DNA of 54,175 nt from Halobacteriovoraceae bacterium. Lineage in GTDB: Bacteria > Bdellovibrionota > Bacteriovoracia > Bacteriovoracales > Bacteriovoracaceae. This document shows, one piece after another, positions 1 through 7,800 of the stretch. The notes beneath the pieces were generated by a model. It was given only the letters and a program-made list of their open reading frames with translations, made no database searches and was not told the DNA's origin. Location of the stretch: assembly GCA_002718735.1 (NCBI GenBank), contig PBFR01000001.1, positions 1 to 54,175 on the forward strand, in the 5' to 3' direction. Position numbers and translations under genes: made by a program. Position 1 is the stretch's first letter, and every line of letters starts with the position of its first letter.

Positions 1-47
1 AAAGTCCTTTGGCATATGAAAAAGAATTAACTGACAAAGCTAGTTAG
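1..47 (+). CDS. Possible C-terminal tail of an upstream gene
   Basis: The third reading frame is open from the window edge and ends at TAG 45-47, reading SPLAYEKELTDKAS. It looks coding but is too short to identify. Another frame closes at 28-30, so the choice of frame is weak. From 48 to 161 I see nothing except the approach to the next gene. Confidence 0.22.
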   Translation, partial: SPLAYEKELTDKAS

Positions 48-161
48 GCTTGTTCAGAAAGTGCCCGAAGATCTGTCCAACCAACGGGGTTCACTCCATA
101 ACAAAGAATTTATTTACAACAAATGAACGAAAAACATTACTTATATGAACAAGGGCTTAAA

Positions 162-596
162 ATGAAGAAACTATTAACTGGATTAACACTATTAGCTTCA
201 TTATCATCATTTGCCGGCAATCCTTTTGCCAGTAATTGTGAGGCAGAGATAAAAGAGACATTTGCTAGTGACTGGAACATTGTTGATTCTACTCTTGATA
301 CATTGACAAAAAATCAGTACCTAGAGCTTCCCATTACTTATAAAAAAACTAACTCTAAAGGTGTAGAGCCAACAATACATTACCGAGAAACAGTAGATGG
401 GCAGTTTTCAATATTGTTAAAAGATTATAGTGATAAGACAACGGAGAGAAATCTCGATTGTTGGCATACAACATATGTACTATTAGTTATGGATAGAGCA
501 TGTAATAAGCTTGTTTTCTCAGAAACCTCAGGAAATGAGTGCTCAAGAAACTACTCTGAATACAAAGGTTATGCTGATCAATTTACCTTTGATTAA
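162..596 (+). CDS. Small secreted protein of unknown function
   Basis: A 144-aa protein starting MKKLLTGLTLLASLSSFAG, a typical Sec signal peptide likely cleaved near residue 19. An in-frame ATG lies upstream at 123, but it would put 13 polar residues before the signal peptide, so I chose 162. The mature part is polar with several cysteines (for example NCEAE, LDCWHT, RACNK, NECS), which would allow disulfides in the periplasm or outside the cell. I recognise no family. It is the first of three small exported Cys-containing proteins on the same strand, each with its own spacer, so they are probably separate units. Confidence 0.6.
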   Translation: MKKLLTGLTLLASLSSFAGNPFASNCEAEIKETFASDWNIVDSTLDTLTKNQYLELPITYKKTNSKGVEPTIHYRETVDGQFSILLKDYSDKTTERNLDCWHTTYVLLVMDRACNKLVFSETSGNECSRNYSEYKGYADQFTFD

Positions 597-784
597 AAAA
601 ATTACATAGATAACACTAGCTATCGATTAAGTCTCTGTTTAGGAAAGCAGAGACTTGAAACAAAATTCACTTCGATCACGAAAGATCGTCTTTAAAATCA
701 CGGTATGATCAACATTATTTGCAAGACAAAGAATTTATAAACACGGTTTTAATATAAACCATTACTTTAATAAACGGAGAAAAA

Positions 785-1192
785 ATGAAACTTTTAACGG
801 CGATATTCCTCTTATCAATATTTAGTTTTTCTATGTTTGCATCAGCTTCTACAGAATGCACTATTTCGAAAAGAAATGGTGGTTTTGTTATCGAGGAGCA
901 AACCAGAAGTAGAAAAATCGTAGAAACTCATTTCGATAAAAACTTAAATCAGACTTTAGATGAACTAACTCTTCTCATTGACAGAGGCGAATGCTTATCT
1001 CCAAAAGCAGAGAAATGTGAGTTAAGTGAAAGAAATGGTGGCTTTGTTGTTCAAGGAGAAAAACGTGGATTAAAAAGTTCTTTCAATAAACAACCAAGTG
1101 AAAGCGTAATAGATTTAGTCGCGCTAGTCGAAGCAAAAGTTTGTTCCAACGAAATAGTAGAATTTATGATCAATTCTGAAAAATCAAAGTAA
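785..1192 (+). CDS. Small secreted protein with an internal duplication
   Basis: A 135-aa exported protein. Residues 1-21 (MKLLTAIFLLSIFSFSMFASA) form a signal peptide, and CGGAG at 774-778 is a plausible ribosome site. The mature part contains two related units of about 45 residues. Each begins Cys-x-(I/L)-S-x-RNGGFV (CTISKRNGGFV, CELSERNGGFV), continues with a basic stretch, and ends in an acidic helix with a second cysteine (DRGEC, EAKVC). This pairing suggests one disulfide per repeat. No known family is recognised. Its neighbours are also small secreted proteins. Confidence 0.62.
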   Translation: MKLLTAIFLLSIFSFSMFASASTECTISKRNGGFVIEEQTRSRKIVETHFDKNLNQTLDELTLLIDRGECLSPKAEKCELSERNGGFVVQGEKRGLKSSFNKQPSESVIDLVALVEAKVCSNEIVEFMINSEKSK

Positions 1193-1222
1193 ACTAAGAG
1201 TTTATTCTAAAAGAGTAATTTT

Positions 1223-1525
1223 ATGAAAAAGGTGATAGTTGGATTTAGCTTATTACTTTCTATTTCGTCATTAGCATCAAGCTATACTAGTTGTTACTGT
1301 AAGGGAGAACAATTTTCGAAAAGAGTAGGAAATTCTAGTTATGCATTTGATAGCGAACAAACGAAAACATCTGTTTATGGAATTTATACGAACAAAGTTA
1401 CGGGAAAAATTGAAGAGAAAAAAATTTCAGAAATTAGTCTATTACATGGTTCAAATATTGATCATGAAAAGTGTGATGTGAATATCGAGAAATTGATTCA
1501 ACGTAATGTTTGTCCATCATTATAA
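1223..1525 (+). CDS. Small secreted Cys-containing protein
   Basis: A 100-aa protein with a signal peptide (MKKVIVGFSLLLSISSLAS) followed by SCYCKGEQ and two further cysteines near the end (EKCDV, NVCPSL). It starts 30 nt after the previous gene and ends just before a clear terminator, so it is probably cotranscribed with that gene. It has no recognisable family. The four cysteines suggest two disulfides in an extracytoplasmic protein. Confidence 0.58.
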   Translation: MKKVIVGFSLLLSISSLASSYTSCYCKGEQFSKRVGNSSYAFDSEQTKTSVYGIYTNKVTGKIEEKKISEISLLHGSNIDHEKCDVNIEKLIQRNVCPSL

Positions 1526-1580
1526 TTTTTAATCGACACTAGTATTATAACCAACTAACAATTTTTATAGTTAAGAATTT

Positions 1581-1608
1581 ACGGCCATTTTGATGATGGC
1601 CGTTTTTC
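1581..1608 (+). terminator. Rho-independent terminator after the small secreted protein genes
   Basis: An 8-bp stem (ACGGCCAT 1581-1588 with ATGGCCGT 1596-1603) is followed by a T tract on the plus strand. Confidence 0.75.
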
Positions 1609-1619
1609 GTATAAAAAGG

Positions 1620-1922
1620 CTAGCTCTCCTGAGCAATTTGCAGATGCTCCGAATATTGAGAGACATAATGGATCATATCTCCTGTCAGATCTCCAAAAGA
1701 ATCATTTTTTGATGCCTCTAAAAGAGCGTCTTCAATCAGCTTTCTGCTATAAATCTCAAAACAAGGTGCAGCTTTAGTCTTCTTCTCTTCTTTCTTCTGT
1801 CTTCTGTCTTCGACTAATTCGATCATACTCAGGATAAAGCTTTTCAAGATGTTTATAAGCTCCCTCAGGCCGGTCTTTATAAGAAGATAAGGCAATACCA
1901 AGCTTTTCGACTGAATCGCGAG
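1620..1922 (-). pseudogene. Frameshifted gene fragment of unknown family
   Basis: Two overlapping minus-strand frames together read like one protein. The upstream half (from about 1920) contains SVEKLGIALSSYKDRPEGAY and then LEKLYPEYDR, and closes at 1774. The downstream half carries KAAPCFEIYSRKLIEDALLE and ends at 1620. The switch falls in a CTTCTT-rich simple-sequence tract around 1776-1810, a natural slippage point. The N-terminus is missing because the frame runs into the antisense of the recombinase remnant. I do not recognise the family. It is best seen as debris of a lost element. Confidence 0.4.
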
Positions 1923-2204
1923 GAAAAAAGAAAAGAATTAAAAGGAGCGATGGAATCTCCATCAAGCTTAGAAAATTATTTTGAGTTTCTAAGATTATTT
2001 TCTGAAAATTTTAAAAGCAATTTAAGCACAGATGAGCAAACGAAGCTCATCAAAAAAATTGTATCCAAGATTGAACTTGGAAAAAAAGATTTGAAAATTC
2101 ATTACTTTGTAAGAGACGACTACATAAAGAAGAGAGCTGGCCGAAATGGGCAGCTCTTCTTTTTTGCCAAAAATTTTCTTCGAGTTTTGGTTCGAGTAGC
2201 TTAA
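1921..2204 (+). pseudogene. C-terminal remnant of a large serine recombinase
   Basis: The open frame from a stop at 1815 contains RLNREEKRKELKGAM, then LENYFEFLRLFSENF, then NLSTDEQTKLIKKIVSKIEL and KKDLKIHYFV. This is the pattern of the end of large serine recombinases: a coiled coil, then a 'ls.eek..li..ii.kI.v' helix and a terminal beta strand. The resolvase catalytic domain and most of the recombinase domain are missing, so it cannot be active. The frame runs on through a hairpin to 2204. It abuts a tRNA gene, a common integration target. The family call rests on pattern memory only. Confidence 0.42.
2133..2165 (+). terminator. Terminator-like hairpin at the end of the recombinase remnant
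   Basis: AGAGCTGGCC (2133-2142) pairs with GGGCAGCTCT (2148-2157) with one G-G mismatch and a 5-nt loop, followed by TCTTTTTT. It lies inside the residual open frame, so the original stop codon was probably upstream and has been lost. Confidence 0.5.
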
Positions 2205-2208
2205 CAAG

Positions 2209-2284
2209 TGGTGGAGGTTAGCGGGATCGAACCGCTGACCTCTACTCTGCCAGAGTAGCGCTCTCCCAGCTGAGCTAAACCCCC
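2209..2284 (-). tRNA. tRNA-Ala (anticodon GGC)
   Basis: On the minus strand a complete 76-nt cloverleaf can be drawn. The acceptor stem GGGGGTT pairs with AACCTCC (one G-U). The D arm is GCTCAGCTGGGAGAGC. The anticodon stem is CTACT/AGTAG with loop CTGGCAG, placing GGC at positions 34-36. The T arm GCGGTTCGATCCCGC follows, then discriminator A and an encoded CCA. GGC reads GCC/GCU alanine codons. The gene sits directly beside the recombinase remnant. Confidence 0.95.
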
Positions 2285-2301
2285 ACTTTTTATGATATAT
2301 A

Positions 2302-2330
2302 ATCCTAAGGAATTTTTAGAAAAGATGCAA
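2302..2330 (-). promoter_or_regulatory. Sigma-70-like promoter for tRNA-Ala
   Basis: Minus strand: TTGCAT (2325-2330), 17-nt spacer, TAGGAT (2302-2307), about 18 nt upstream of the mature tRNA 5' end. The spacing is canonical, and the same TTGCAT-N17-TAG layout recurs upstream of rpmB. Confidence 0.5.
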
Positions 2331-2336
2331 GGGTTT

Positions 2337-2379
2337 AAAGACTAGGGAGACAAAAATTTATTTGTGTCCCTAGTCTTTT
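2337..2379 (-). terminator. Terminator hairpin after the protease-ankyrin gene
   Basis: An 18-bp stem with one mismatch: AAAGACTAGGGAGACAAA pairs with TTTGTGTCCCTAGTCTTT around an A/T loop. It lies between the stop of the protease gene and the tRNA promoter. The T tract on the minus side is short, so efficiency is uncertain. Confidence 0.55.
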
Positions 2380-2392
2380 ATTAAACGGTTGG

Positions 2393-3664
2393 CTAGTCCC
2401 TTGCTAGCACAAGCGCTCTTTTCTTGGAATTGTTCATAGCTTTATCAAGCATCAATTTAATGCCAAATGACATAAGGCTTGCTTTGTCCAATGCGGTTTG
2501 TCCAAAGTTGTTCTTTGCCAACACATCAGCACCAGCTTCAATAAGTTTAGCTACAGCGGTTTGAGAACCCGCTTCTGCTGCAAAGTGAAGAGCTGTGTTG
2601 CCATCTTCATTATAAGCGTCAATATTAACTCCATTTTCTAGAAGAAACTTAATGACCTCTTTCTTATTATTCTTGGCAGCTAGGTGAAGAGCGGTGTTTA
2701 GTCCATTGTCATAGATGTAACTTATGTTCTTTACCTTTGGAACTATTGTTTTTAGTTTATCAACATTGCCTGTCTGGGCCGCCTTAAGAAATGCCCATCT
2801 ATACTTAAGAGTTTTAATTTCTGTGATCCTTGAAACACCCTCACCGTACTTTCCAAAGTCTGTGATATTTTGTGTTGTTTTATGAACAACATCACAGCCT
2901 TCATCGCTCATTTCGTAGTCCTTTGCACCTCTAACTAGGATACCTTCAACAGTCCCACTGCTAGAGTCAAATACAGGTGAGCCAGAGTTGCCGCCAAATG
3001 TATCTAAATTAGATTGAAAGAATTCATGAAATTTATTTTCAACCACTTTGGCACCTTCAACTACTTTAGTTGGCAGCCCAGTAGGATGTCCAATAACCGC
3101 AAGGTCTGTGCCCATCTTGATCTTTCCATTAGTTCTGGTGATCAGAGGTTTTCTTCCTTTAACCGGTCTATCAAGTTTAATCAGAGAGTAATCAATAAAC
3201 CCTTCATATTCAGCGTCAATGACTTCCTTGCACTTATAGATATTGTTTTTATTCACCATTATAGGTGCTTGCTTACTATTTGGATCAACTTTAAAGTCAA
3301 ATACCCAAGATACACTTGAGCATCTTTCCTTATTTGAAACACAGTGTCCTGCAGTGACTAAAAGATCAGGGCCAACAAGAAAGCCCGTACACACAAATGG
3401 TATTGGTTGAGACTCAAATCTTTCACTGGAACAAACACCGGCCACTTCATTCAATGTGAACGGTGGAAGAATAGATCCGTTTTTTGTTTTGATTAATTTC
3501 GAAGAAAAGATCATTCCGGCAGTGGATTTTGCCAGCTCCCTCATTCTGTAGTTGGCCTCAAAAACCTCTACTCTATCATCCACTCCATAGACCACTCTCG
3601 AACGATCAACTTTCGCTTGAGTTGCCGCAGTCCCCACTACAGCTAAAATTAGAAATAATTTCAT
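2393..3664 (-). CDS. Exported V8-like serine protease fused to ankyrin repeats
   Basis: A 423-aa protein with a signal peptide at about 1-17 (MKLFLILAVVGTAATQA). Residues about 75-275 form a chymotrypsin-fold protease of the glutamyl endopeptidase/V8 type. The triad is His107 in VTAGHC, Asp159 in IDYSLIKLD and Ser227 in GGNSGSP, all intact. Residues about 287-410 form an ankyrin block with at least two clear repeats (GLNTALHLAA, GNTALHFAAEAG) and degenerate flanking ones. Export implies action in the periplasm, outside, or inside prey if the organism is predatory (inference). Ankyrins would give protein binding beside proteolysis. It is a single-gene unit with its own terminator. Confidence 0.85.
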   Translation of the reverse strand: MKLFLILAVVGTAATQAKVDRSRVVYGVDDRVEVFEANYRMRELAKSTAGMIFSSKLIKTKNGSILPPFTLNEVAGVCSSERFESQPIPFVCTGFLVGPDLLVTAGHCVSNKERCSSVSWVFDFKVDPNSKQAPIMVNKNNIYKCKEVIDAEYEGFIDYSLIKLDRPVKGRKPLITRTNGKIKMGTDLAVIGHPTGLPTKVVEGAKVVENKFHEFFQSNLDTFGGNSGSPVFDSSSGTVEGILVRGAKDYEMSDEGCDVVHKTTQNITDFGKYGEGVSRITEIKTLKYRWAFLKAAQTGNVDKLKTIVPKVKNISYIYDNGLNTALHLAAKNNKKEVIKFLLENGVNIDAYNEDGNTALHFAAEAGSQTAVAKLIEAGADVLAKNNFGQTALDKASLMSFGIKLMLDKAMNNSKKRALVLARD

Positions 3665-3735
3665 TTTCCTCCCCTATTTAACCCAATTGGAATTTAACCA
3701 ACAGAATATTTTTTGACATTAAAGAATCCAAATAC

Positions 3736-3796
3736 GTGTAAGAATTGCACGTAATCGCATGTTTCTTACACCTACTTACCGCGTTAAATTAAACGC
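3736..3796. promoter_or_regulatory. Inverted repeats in the divergent intergenic region
   Basis: Between the protease gene and the nucleotidase gene, GTGTAAGAA (3736-3744) is matched by TTCTTACAC (3763-3771), 18 nt apart. GCGTT (3781-3785) is matched by AACGC (3792-3796). Arms of this size at a divergent promoter could be a regulator-binding site; which regulator is unknown. Confidence 0.3.
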
Positions 3797-3858
3797 ATTG
3801 ACTCCTCATCTAGAAAACGAGAGAATTCTGAACTTAAATAGCTGAAATGAGGTTATAT

Positions 3859-5226
3859 ATGGCAATATACGTTAATAGAGTTCTAAATATGAAGCACATC
3901 AAGGCCATAGGCTTTGATATGGACCATACACTGGTGCGATATCACAGTGATGTTTTTGAAGAACTTACATTCAATGAAACTATAAAAAAGCTTGTTAAAG
4001 AGCTAAACTATCCAGTTGAAATAGAAAAGTTTGAATTTGACTTCCTTAAGGCGGTCAGAGGCCTTATCGTGGACATGGAGTATGGGAACATACTTAAGGT
4101 TAGTCTTTATAATAAGATTAAAAATGCATATCACGGTGGGCGTGAGCTTACCTACAAGGAACAACAGAGAATATATAAAGGCTCAAGCGTTGACCTAAGC
4201 GAAGAAAGATACCTTTCTATAGACACTGCTTTTTCTATCGCATTTACAGTTGTATTTGCACAACTAGTTGATCTGAAAGACAAAAAACCTGAGCTCGACC
4301 TACCTCCGTATCAAGAATTGGCAGCAGACGTCCTTAAATCAGTGGACATGGCACATAGAGACGGATCTCTAAAGGATCAAGTTACTGCAGATCTTGATAA
4401 ATATGTAATTAAAGACGAAGAAACAGTTGAGGCGCTGGAGCGATTTGCAACTTATGGCAAGCGTCTATGGATTATTACAAACTCTGACTACAACTATACG
4501 AGAGCTCTTCTTGATCACACGATTACACCATTTCTAAAAAATCATAAGCATTGGTCTGAGCTTTTTGAGCTTACAGTTACCCTTGCTGCAAAGCCAAGGT
4601 TTTTCACAGAAAAGCTTCCATTCTTAAAAGTAGATCCTGAAACTGCAATGATGGAGAACTGGGACAAAAAGGTGGAGTCAGGAATCTTTCAAGGTGGCTA
4701 TGCAGTGAAGCTTCAAGCAGATATGGGACTTAAAGGTGATGAAATCCTTTATTTAGGTGATCATATTTACGGCGACATCCTCAGGCTTAAAAAAGCATGC
4801 GACTGGAGAACGGCACTGGTAATTGAAGAACTAGATCAAGAGGTTCAGGCCTATAAAAGCACTAAAGAACATAGTGTGGAAATTGATAACTTAATGGAGC
4901 AAAAAATAGCTCTTGAAAAACAAATTGATGAACTCTACGCCAAGGAGCATGAGTTCAAAGAGGAAGTTGCCAAAGAACAGGTTCTATCTAAGTTTGATGA
5001 AATTGAAAAAATTGACAGAGCAATTGGTAAGCAGATTAAACAATATGAAAAACACTTTAACCCTTACTGGGGTGAAGTTATGAGGGCCGGTGCAGAACCT
5101 AGTGTATTCGCCTCACAAATTGAGCGATATGCTTGTATTTACATGACTAAGATTGCTGATTTTAAAGATTACAACCCTAGGCATTACTATCGTCCTAAGA
5201 AGAGAAAGATGGCACACGAACTTTAA
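3859..5226 (+). CDS. HAD-family 5'-nucleotidase (IMP/GMP type)
   Basis: A protein of about 455 aa of the haloacid dehalogenase superfamily, resembling the HAD-IG family of purine 5'-nucleotidases that release inorganic phosphate from nucleoside monophosphates in the cytosol. Motif I is FDMDHTL near the N-terminus, with the first Asp as nucleophile. Motif II is WIITNSDY, and motif IV is YLGDHIYGDI with the metal-binding acids. A long helical cap lies between motifs I and II, and a charged coiled-coil segment (about 340-400) precedes the C-terminus. The start at 3859 is preferred because GAGG at 3849-3852 sits 6 nt upstream; ATGs at 3847 and 3892 are alternatives. A strong terminator follows, so it is monocistronic. 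Confidence 0.78.
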   Translation: MAIYVNRVLNMKHIKAIGFDMDHTLVRYHSDVFEELTFNETIKKLVKELNYPVEIEKFEFDFLKAVRGLIVDMEYGNILKVSLYNKIKNAYHGGRELTYKEQQRIYKGSSVDLSEERYLSIDTAFSIAFTVVFAQLVDLKDKKPELDLPPYQELAADVLKSVDMAHRDGSLKDQVTADLDKYVIKDEETVEALERFATYGKRLWIITNSDYNYTRALLDHTITPFLKNHKHWSELFELTVTLAAKPRFFTEKLPFLKVDPETAMMENWDKKVESGIFQGGYAVKLQADMGLKGDEILYLGDHIYGDILRLKKACDWRTALVIEELDQEVQAYKSTKEHSVEIDNLMEQKIALEKQIDELYAKEHEFKEEVAKEQVLSKFDEIEKIDRAIGKQIKQYEKHFNPYWGEVMRAGAEPSVFASQIERYACIYMTKIADFKDYNPRHYYRPKKRKMAHEL

Positions 5227-5232
5227 TAGATC

Positions 5233-5268
5233 GGCCTGGGATTAACTCCAGGCCAATTTTCTTTTTTT
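5233..5268 (+). terminator. Rho-independent terminator after the 5'-nucleotidase gene
   Basis: GGCCTGG (5233-5239) pairs with CCAGGCC (5248-5254), followed by a long T-rich run to 5268. Confidence 0.85.
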
Positions 5269-5273
5269 AAATA

Positions 5274-5777
5274 CTAATTATTATAGCAAGTAACTGACTT
5301 TTCATTGTGCAAACCAATTCCAGTGATCCCAGCTGTTGCCCAATAATACTCAATAATTTCAACCTTTGAGTTATCTGCACTATAATGAATAACTAAGCGT
5401 TTCGTAACATCATCTGCTCTTCCATCTGCAAAATAATACTCCATTACTCCTCCAGTGATACATGAAGTTAAGGCCTTCTGGTCCTTTCTTTTTAACTCAC
5501 TCATATAATCAAAAGTCATATGGTAACTCTGGCCATCTGCTTCAAGAACAATGAAGTTTTTGTCTCCATAACTAGAAATTTCGTAATTACATCCATTAGG
5601 AAGCCTTCCTCTACCTTCCATCAATTTAAGATCTGAATGAACTAACGACATGTTTTTTTCATTGTCAGAAATGTAGTTACCTCGATATTCCTGAAACCTA
5701 CAAAGTTGGTCAAAATCAGCAAATGCACTGGAGGCAAGAGTCATTAAAATTAAAATGAAGGCAGTCTTGATTTTCAT
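5274..5777 (-). CDS. Exported protein of unknown function
   Basis: A 167-aa protein with a signal peptide MKIKTAFILILMTLASSAFA and a good ribosome site (AGGAG, 7 nt from the ATG). The mature region has four cysteines (QLCRF, NGCNY, TSCIT, VTCYN) and alternating beta-like segments, suggesting a small disulfide-bonded periplasmic or secreted domain. No family is recognised. It faces the nucleotidase gene and stands alone. The 206 nt between it and the next minus-strand gene contain nothing I can name. Confidence 0.6.
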   Translation of the reverse strand: MKIKTAFILILMTLASSAFADFDQLCRFQEYRGNYISDNEKNMSLVHSDLKLMEGRGRLPNGCNYEISSYGDKNFIVLEADGQSYHMTFDYMSELKRKDQKALTSCITGGVMEYYFADGRADDVTKRLVIHYSADNSKVEIIEYYWATAGITGIGLHNEKSVTCYNN

Positions 5778-5983
5778 AAATTTCTCCTAAAAGCTAAATC
5801 TTCTGTTGTTCTCTATATCAGAAATTTAATTGGACAGATTAAACCATGTAAATTTTATGGGATTAGCTTAGTTAGGTTTACATAATGTTTAGCTAAATTC
5901 TGGGCAGTTAAACCATAAACAAAAAAGTGGAAGAATATTTTTCAGTTTCTTTTGAGTCAGCTTACTTGTTTAGGGATCATATT

Positions 5984-6811
5984 CTATGAATTCGCTAGAA
6001 TGTCTTCTTTGATTCTTAAAATCTCTTCTAGATTTTCTAGATTGGAATGTTTTAAGTATCCCTTCTCCAGGATATTAACTTTTTTGATCAATTCGGCCTT
6101 GAGTGAGTTTTTTTTGTCATCTGACAATCTTCTATTTTCCAATATCCAATTCATACTTTTAACCCTCCAATAGTCCATGGCCTTGTATTGGAAGGACAGC
6201 TGATTTTCATGTCCGGCATGCTTGTTTATAAGCGGTATGTCGACAAGGGTAACTTCATAAAGAGATACAATCTTTAGCCAAAGATCATAATCCTCACACA
6301 CAGGAAAATCTTCTCTAAACCCACCGAGCTTATTAAAAAGACTCTTTCTTAAAAGCACTGTGCTTGGAGATATGGCGCATAACTTGAGACTTTTAAAAAA
6401 CTGATCTCCACCTTCTTTTTTGTATGCGTTTGGTTGTTTGACTAGGTTTCCGTTTCGTATCCAGTTCTCTTCCGTATGTATAAGCATGACTTCGGAATCA
6501 ATTAACTTAACCTGCTCTTCAAGCTTTTCGGGTAACCATTGGTCATCAGAATCTAAAAAGGCGAGCCACTCACCCTTTGCATGTTTGGCCCCAAGGTTTC
6601 TAGCGCTGGACACGCCAGCATTCCTTTGTTGAATGGCCTGGACTTGTTCATAGGAGTTGGCCACAGCATAAGAACAATCACTTGAGCCGTCATCCACTAC
6701 GATCAGCTCATAATTCATAAAGCTTTGAGACAAAACACTCTCTATTGCTCTTTTTAGAAGGTGCTCTCTATTAAATACAGGAATAATTACACTAATAAGC
6801 GGTGAACTCAT
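5984..6811 (-). CDS. Family 2 glycosyltransferase
   Basis: A 275-aa GT-A fold enzyme that transfers a sugar from a nucleotide donor to an unknown acceptor, probably at the inner membrane. The N-terminus has the family start ISVIIPVFNREHLLKRAIES and then VVDDGSSD for nucleotide binding. LAFLDSDDQW carries the DxD-type metal site near residues 90-100, and VCEDYDLWLKI is the usual catalytic-base region. I start at ATG 6811 because GAAGAGG lies just upstream; an upstream TTG at 6826 is less likely. The 5' end overlaps the aldo-keto reductase gene by 20 nt, so the two are translationally coupled. Confidence 0.85.
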   Translation of the reverse strand: MSSPLISVIIPVFNREHLLKRAIESVLSQSFMNYELIVVDDGSSDCSYAVANSYEQVQAIQQRNAGVSSARNLGAKHAKGEWLAFLDSDDQWLPEKLEEQVKLIDSEVMLIHTEENWIRNGNLVKQPNAYKKEGGDQFFKSLKLCAISPSTVLLRKSLFNKLGGFREDFPVCEDYDLWLKIVSLYEVTLVDIPLINKHAGHENQLSFQYKAMDYWRVKSMNWILENRRLSDDKKNSLKAELIKKVNILEKGYLKHSNLENLEEILRIKEDILANS

Positions 6812-7718
6812 CAGCAACCTCTTCAACCCCCTTACATGGAGTGTTTAAATTTTCAAGATTTGATAAAAGCTGTTTTTGTGTTTTCATGCCACAAAGAGAA
6901 ACATCGACAATCTGTTGAGAAGTATTCAATGCGAAATTGGCAAGCTCGGCGTAATTGATATCCATTTTGGAGCAAACCCCATCAACGAACTGAACTTTAT
7001 CTTTCCAATCACTCTTCTTCCACCATGGTGCCCAACTTCTACAGTCACTAGAGTCAAACTTTGAATCTGCTCTTACGCTACCTGAAAGAATTCCCTTGTC
7101 ATAGGTTCCCCAGCCAATTTTTAATATTGACTCGTCACACTCTTGATCAAGTTCTTTAAAGGTTTGCTGGCGAAAAAGATTGGCCTCCATCTGTATAACC
7201 TCTACAGGACATACTTCTTTGGCCTTCCTTAGATCCTCAATGTTAGTATTGCATAATCCCAAATGTAGAATTTTCCCCTTCTCCTTTTCATTATAAAGGG
7301 CCTCTAGAGGTCTTCTGATATCCACATTTGAGTCTGGCCAGTGAATGAGATAAATGTCGATATAATCGCAGTTAAAGTTTTTCAGACTTTGATTTAACAT
7401 TTTAATGGCAATTTTTGGATCGTTGCTCATATTGACCCTACCATTATCGTGCCAATCCACGCCTGACTTAGATATCAAATGAACTTTCTCTCTAACCTTC
7501 TTTAATCCCCTACCAGCTCGACTCTCAGCAAGGTTGAAACCATATATAGGTGCAAAATCAAAAATGTTTACCCCATGCTCATAACTAAGCAAGAGAAGTT
7601 CTTCGGCCTTGGATTCAGAGATATCCCCAAAACCATATCCACGTCCTTCTCCGCTTATTGAGGCGCCACCAAAGCCAAGTGTACTAAATTCTTTGTTTAA
7701 TTTTGAAATTCTTTTCAT
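6792..7718 (-). CDS. Aldo/keto reductase
   Basis: A 308-aa NAD(P)H-dependent oxidoreductase with a TIM-barrel fold. All four catalytic residues are visible: Asp54 and Tyr59 in FDFAPIYG, Lys84 in ISKSG, and His126 in LIHWPD. The spacing matches the family, as does the sequence IDIYLIHWPDSNVD. The C-terminal part (about 255-300) holds the cofactor-pocket helix region. The gene overlaps the following glycosyltransferase by 20 nt; such pairs occur in sugar or glycan modification operons, so a sugar-derived substrate is possible but unproven. AAGGGTTGTT lies just before the ATG. Confidence 0.85.
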   Translation of the reverse strand: MKRISKLNKEFSTLGFGGASISGEGRGYGFGDISESKAEELLLLSYEHGVNIFDFAPIYGFNLAESRAGRGLKKVREKVHLISKSGVDWHDNGRVNMSNDPKIAIKMLNQSLKNFNCDYIDIYLIHWPDSNVDIRRPLEALYNEKEKGKILHLGLCNTNIEDLRKAKEVCPVEVIQMEANLFRQQTFKELDQECDESILKIGWGTYDKGILSGSVRADSKFDSSDCRSWAPWWKKSDWKDKVQFVDGVCSKMDINYAELANFALNTSQQIVDVSLCGMKTQKQLLSNLENLNTPCKGVEEVADEFTAY

Positions 7719-7800
7719 AACAACCCTTTACCACAAGCTTTGGAACTCAAAAACATTTAATCACCTTTACATTGGGCATATGTATTATTAGTAAATAGTT

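Noticed and set aside
629..656. Hairpin AAGTCTCTG / CAGAGACTT after the first secreted protein gene
   Set aside because: No T tract follows on either strand, so I do not call it a terminator; it may be incidental or an mRNA-stabilising stem.
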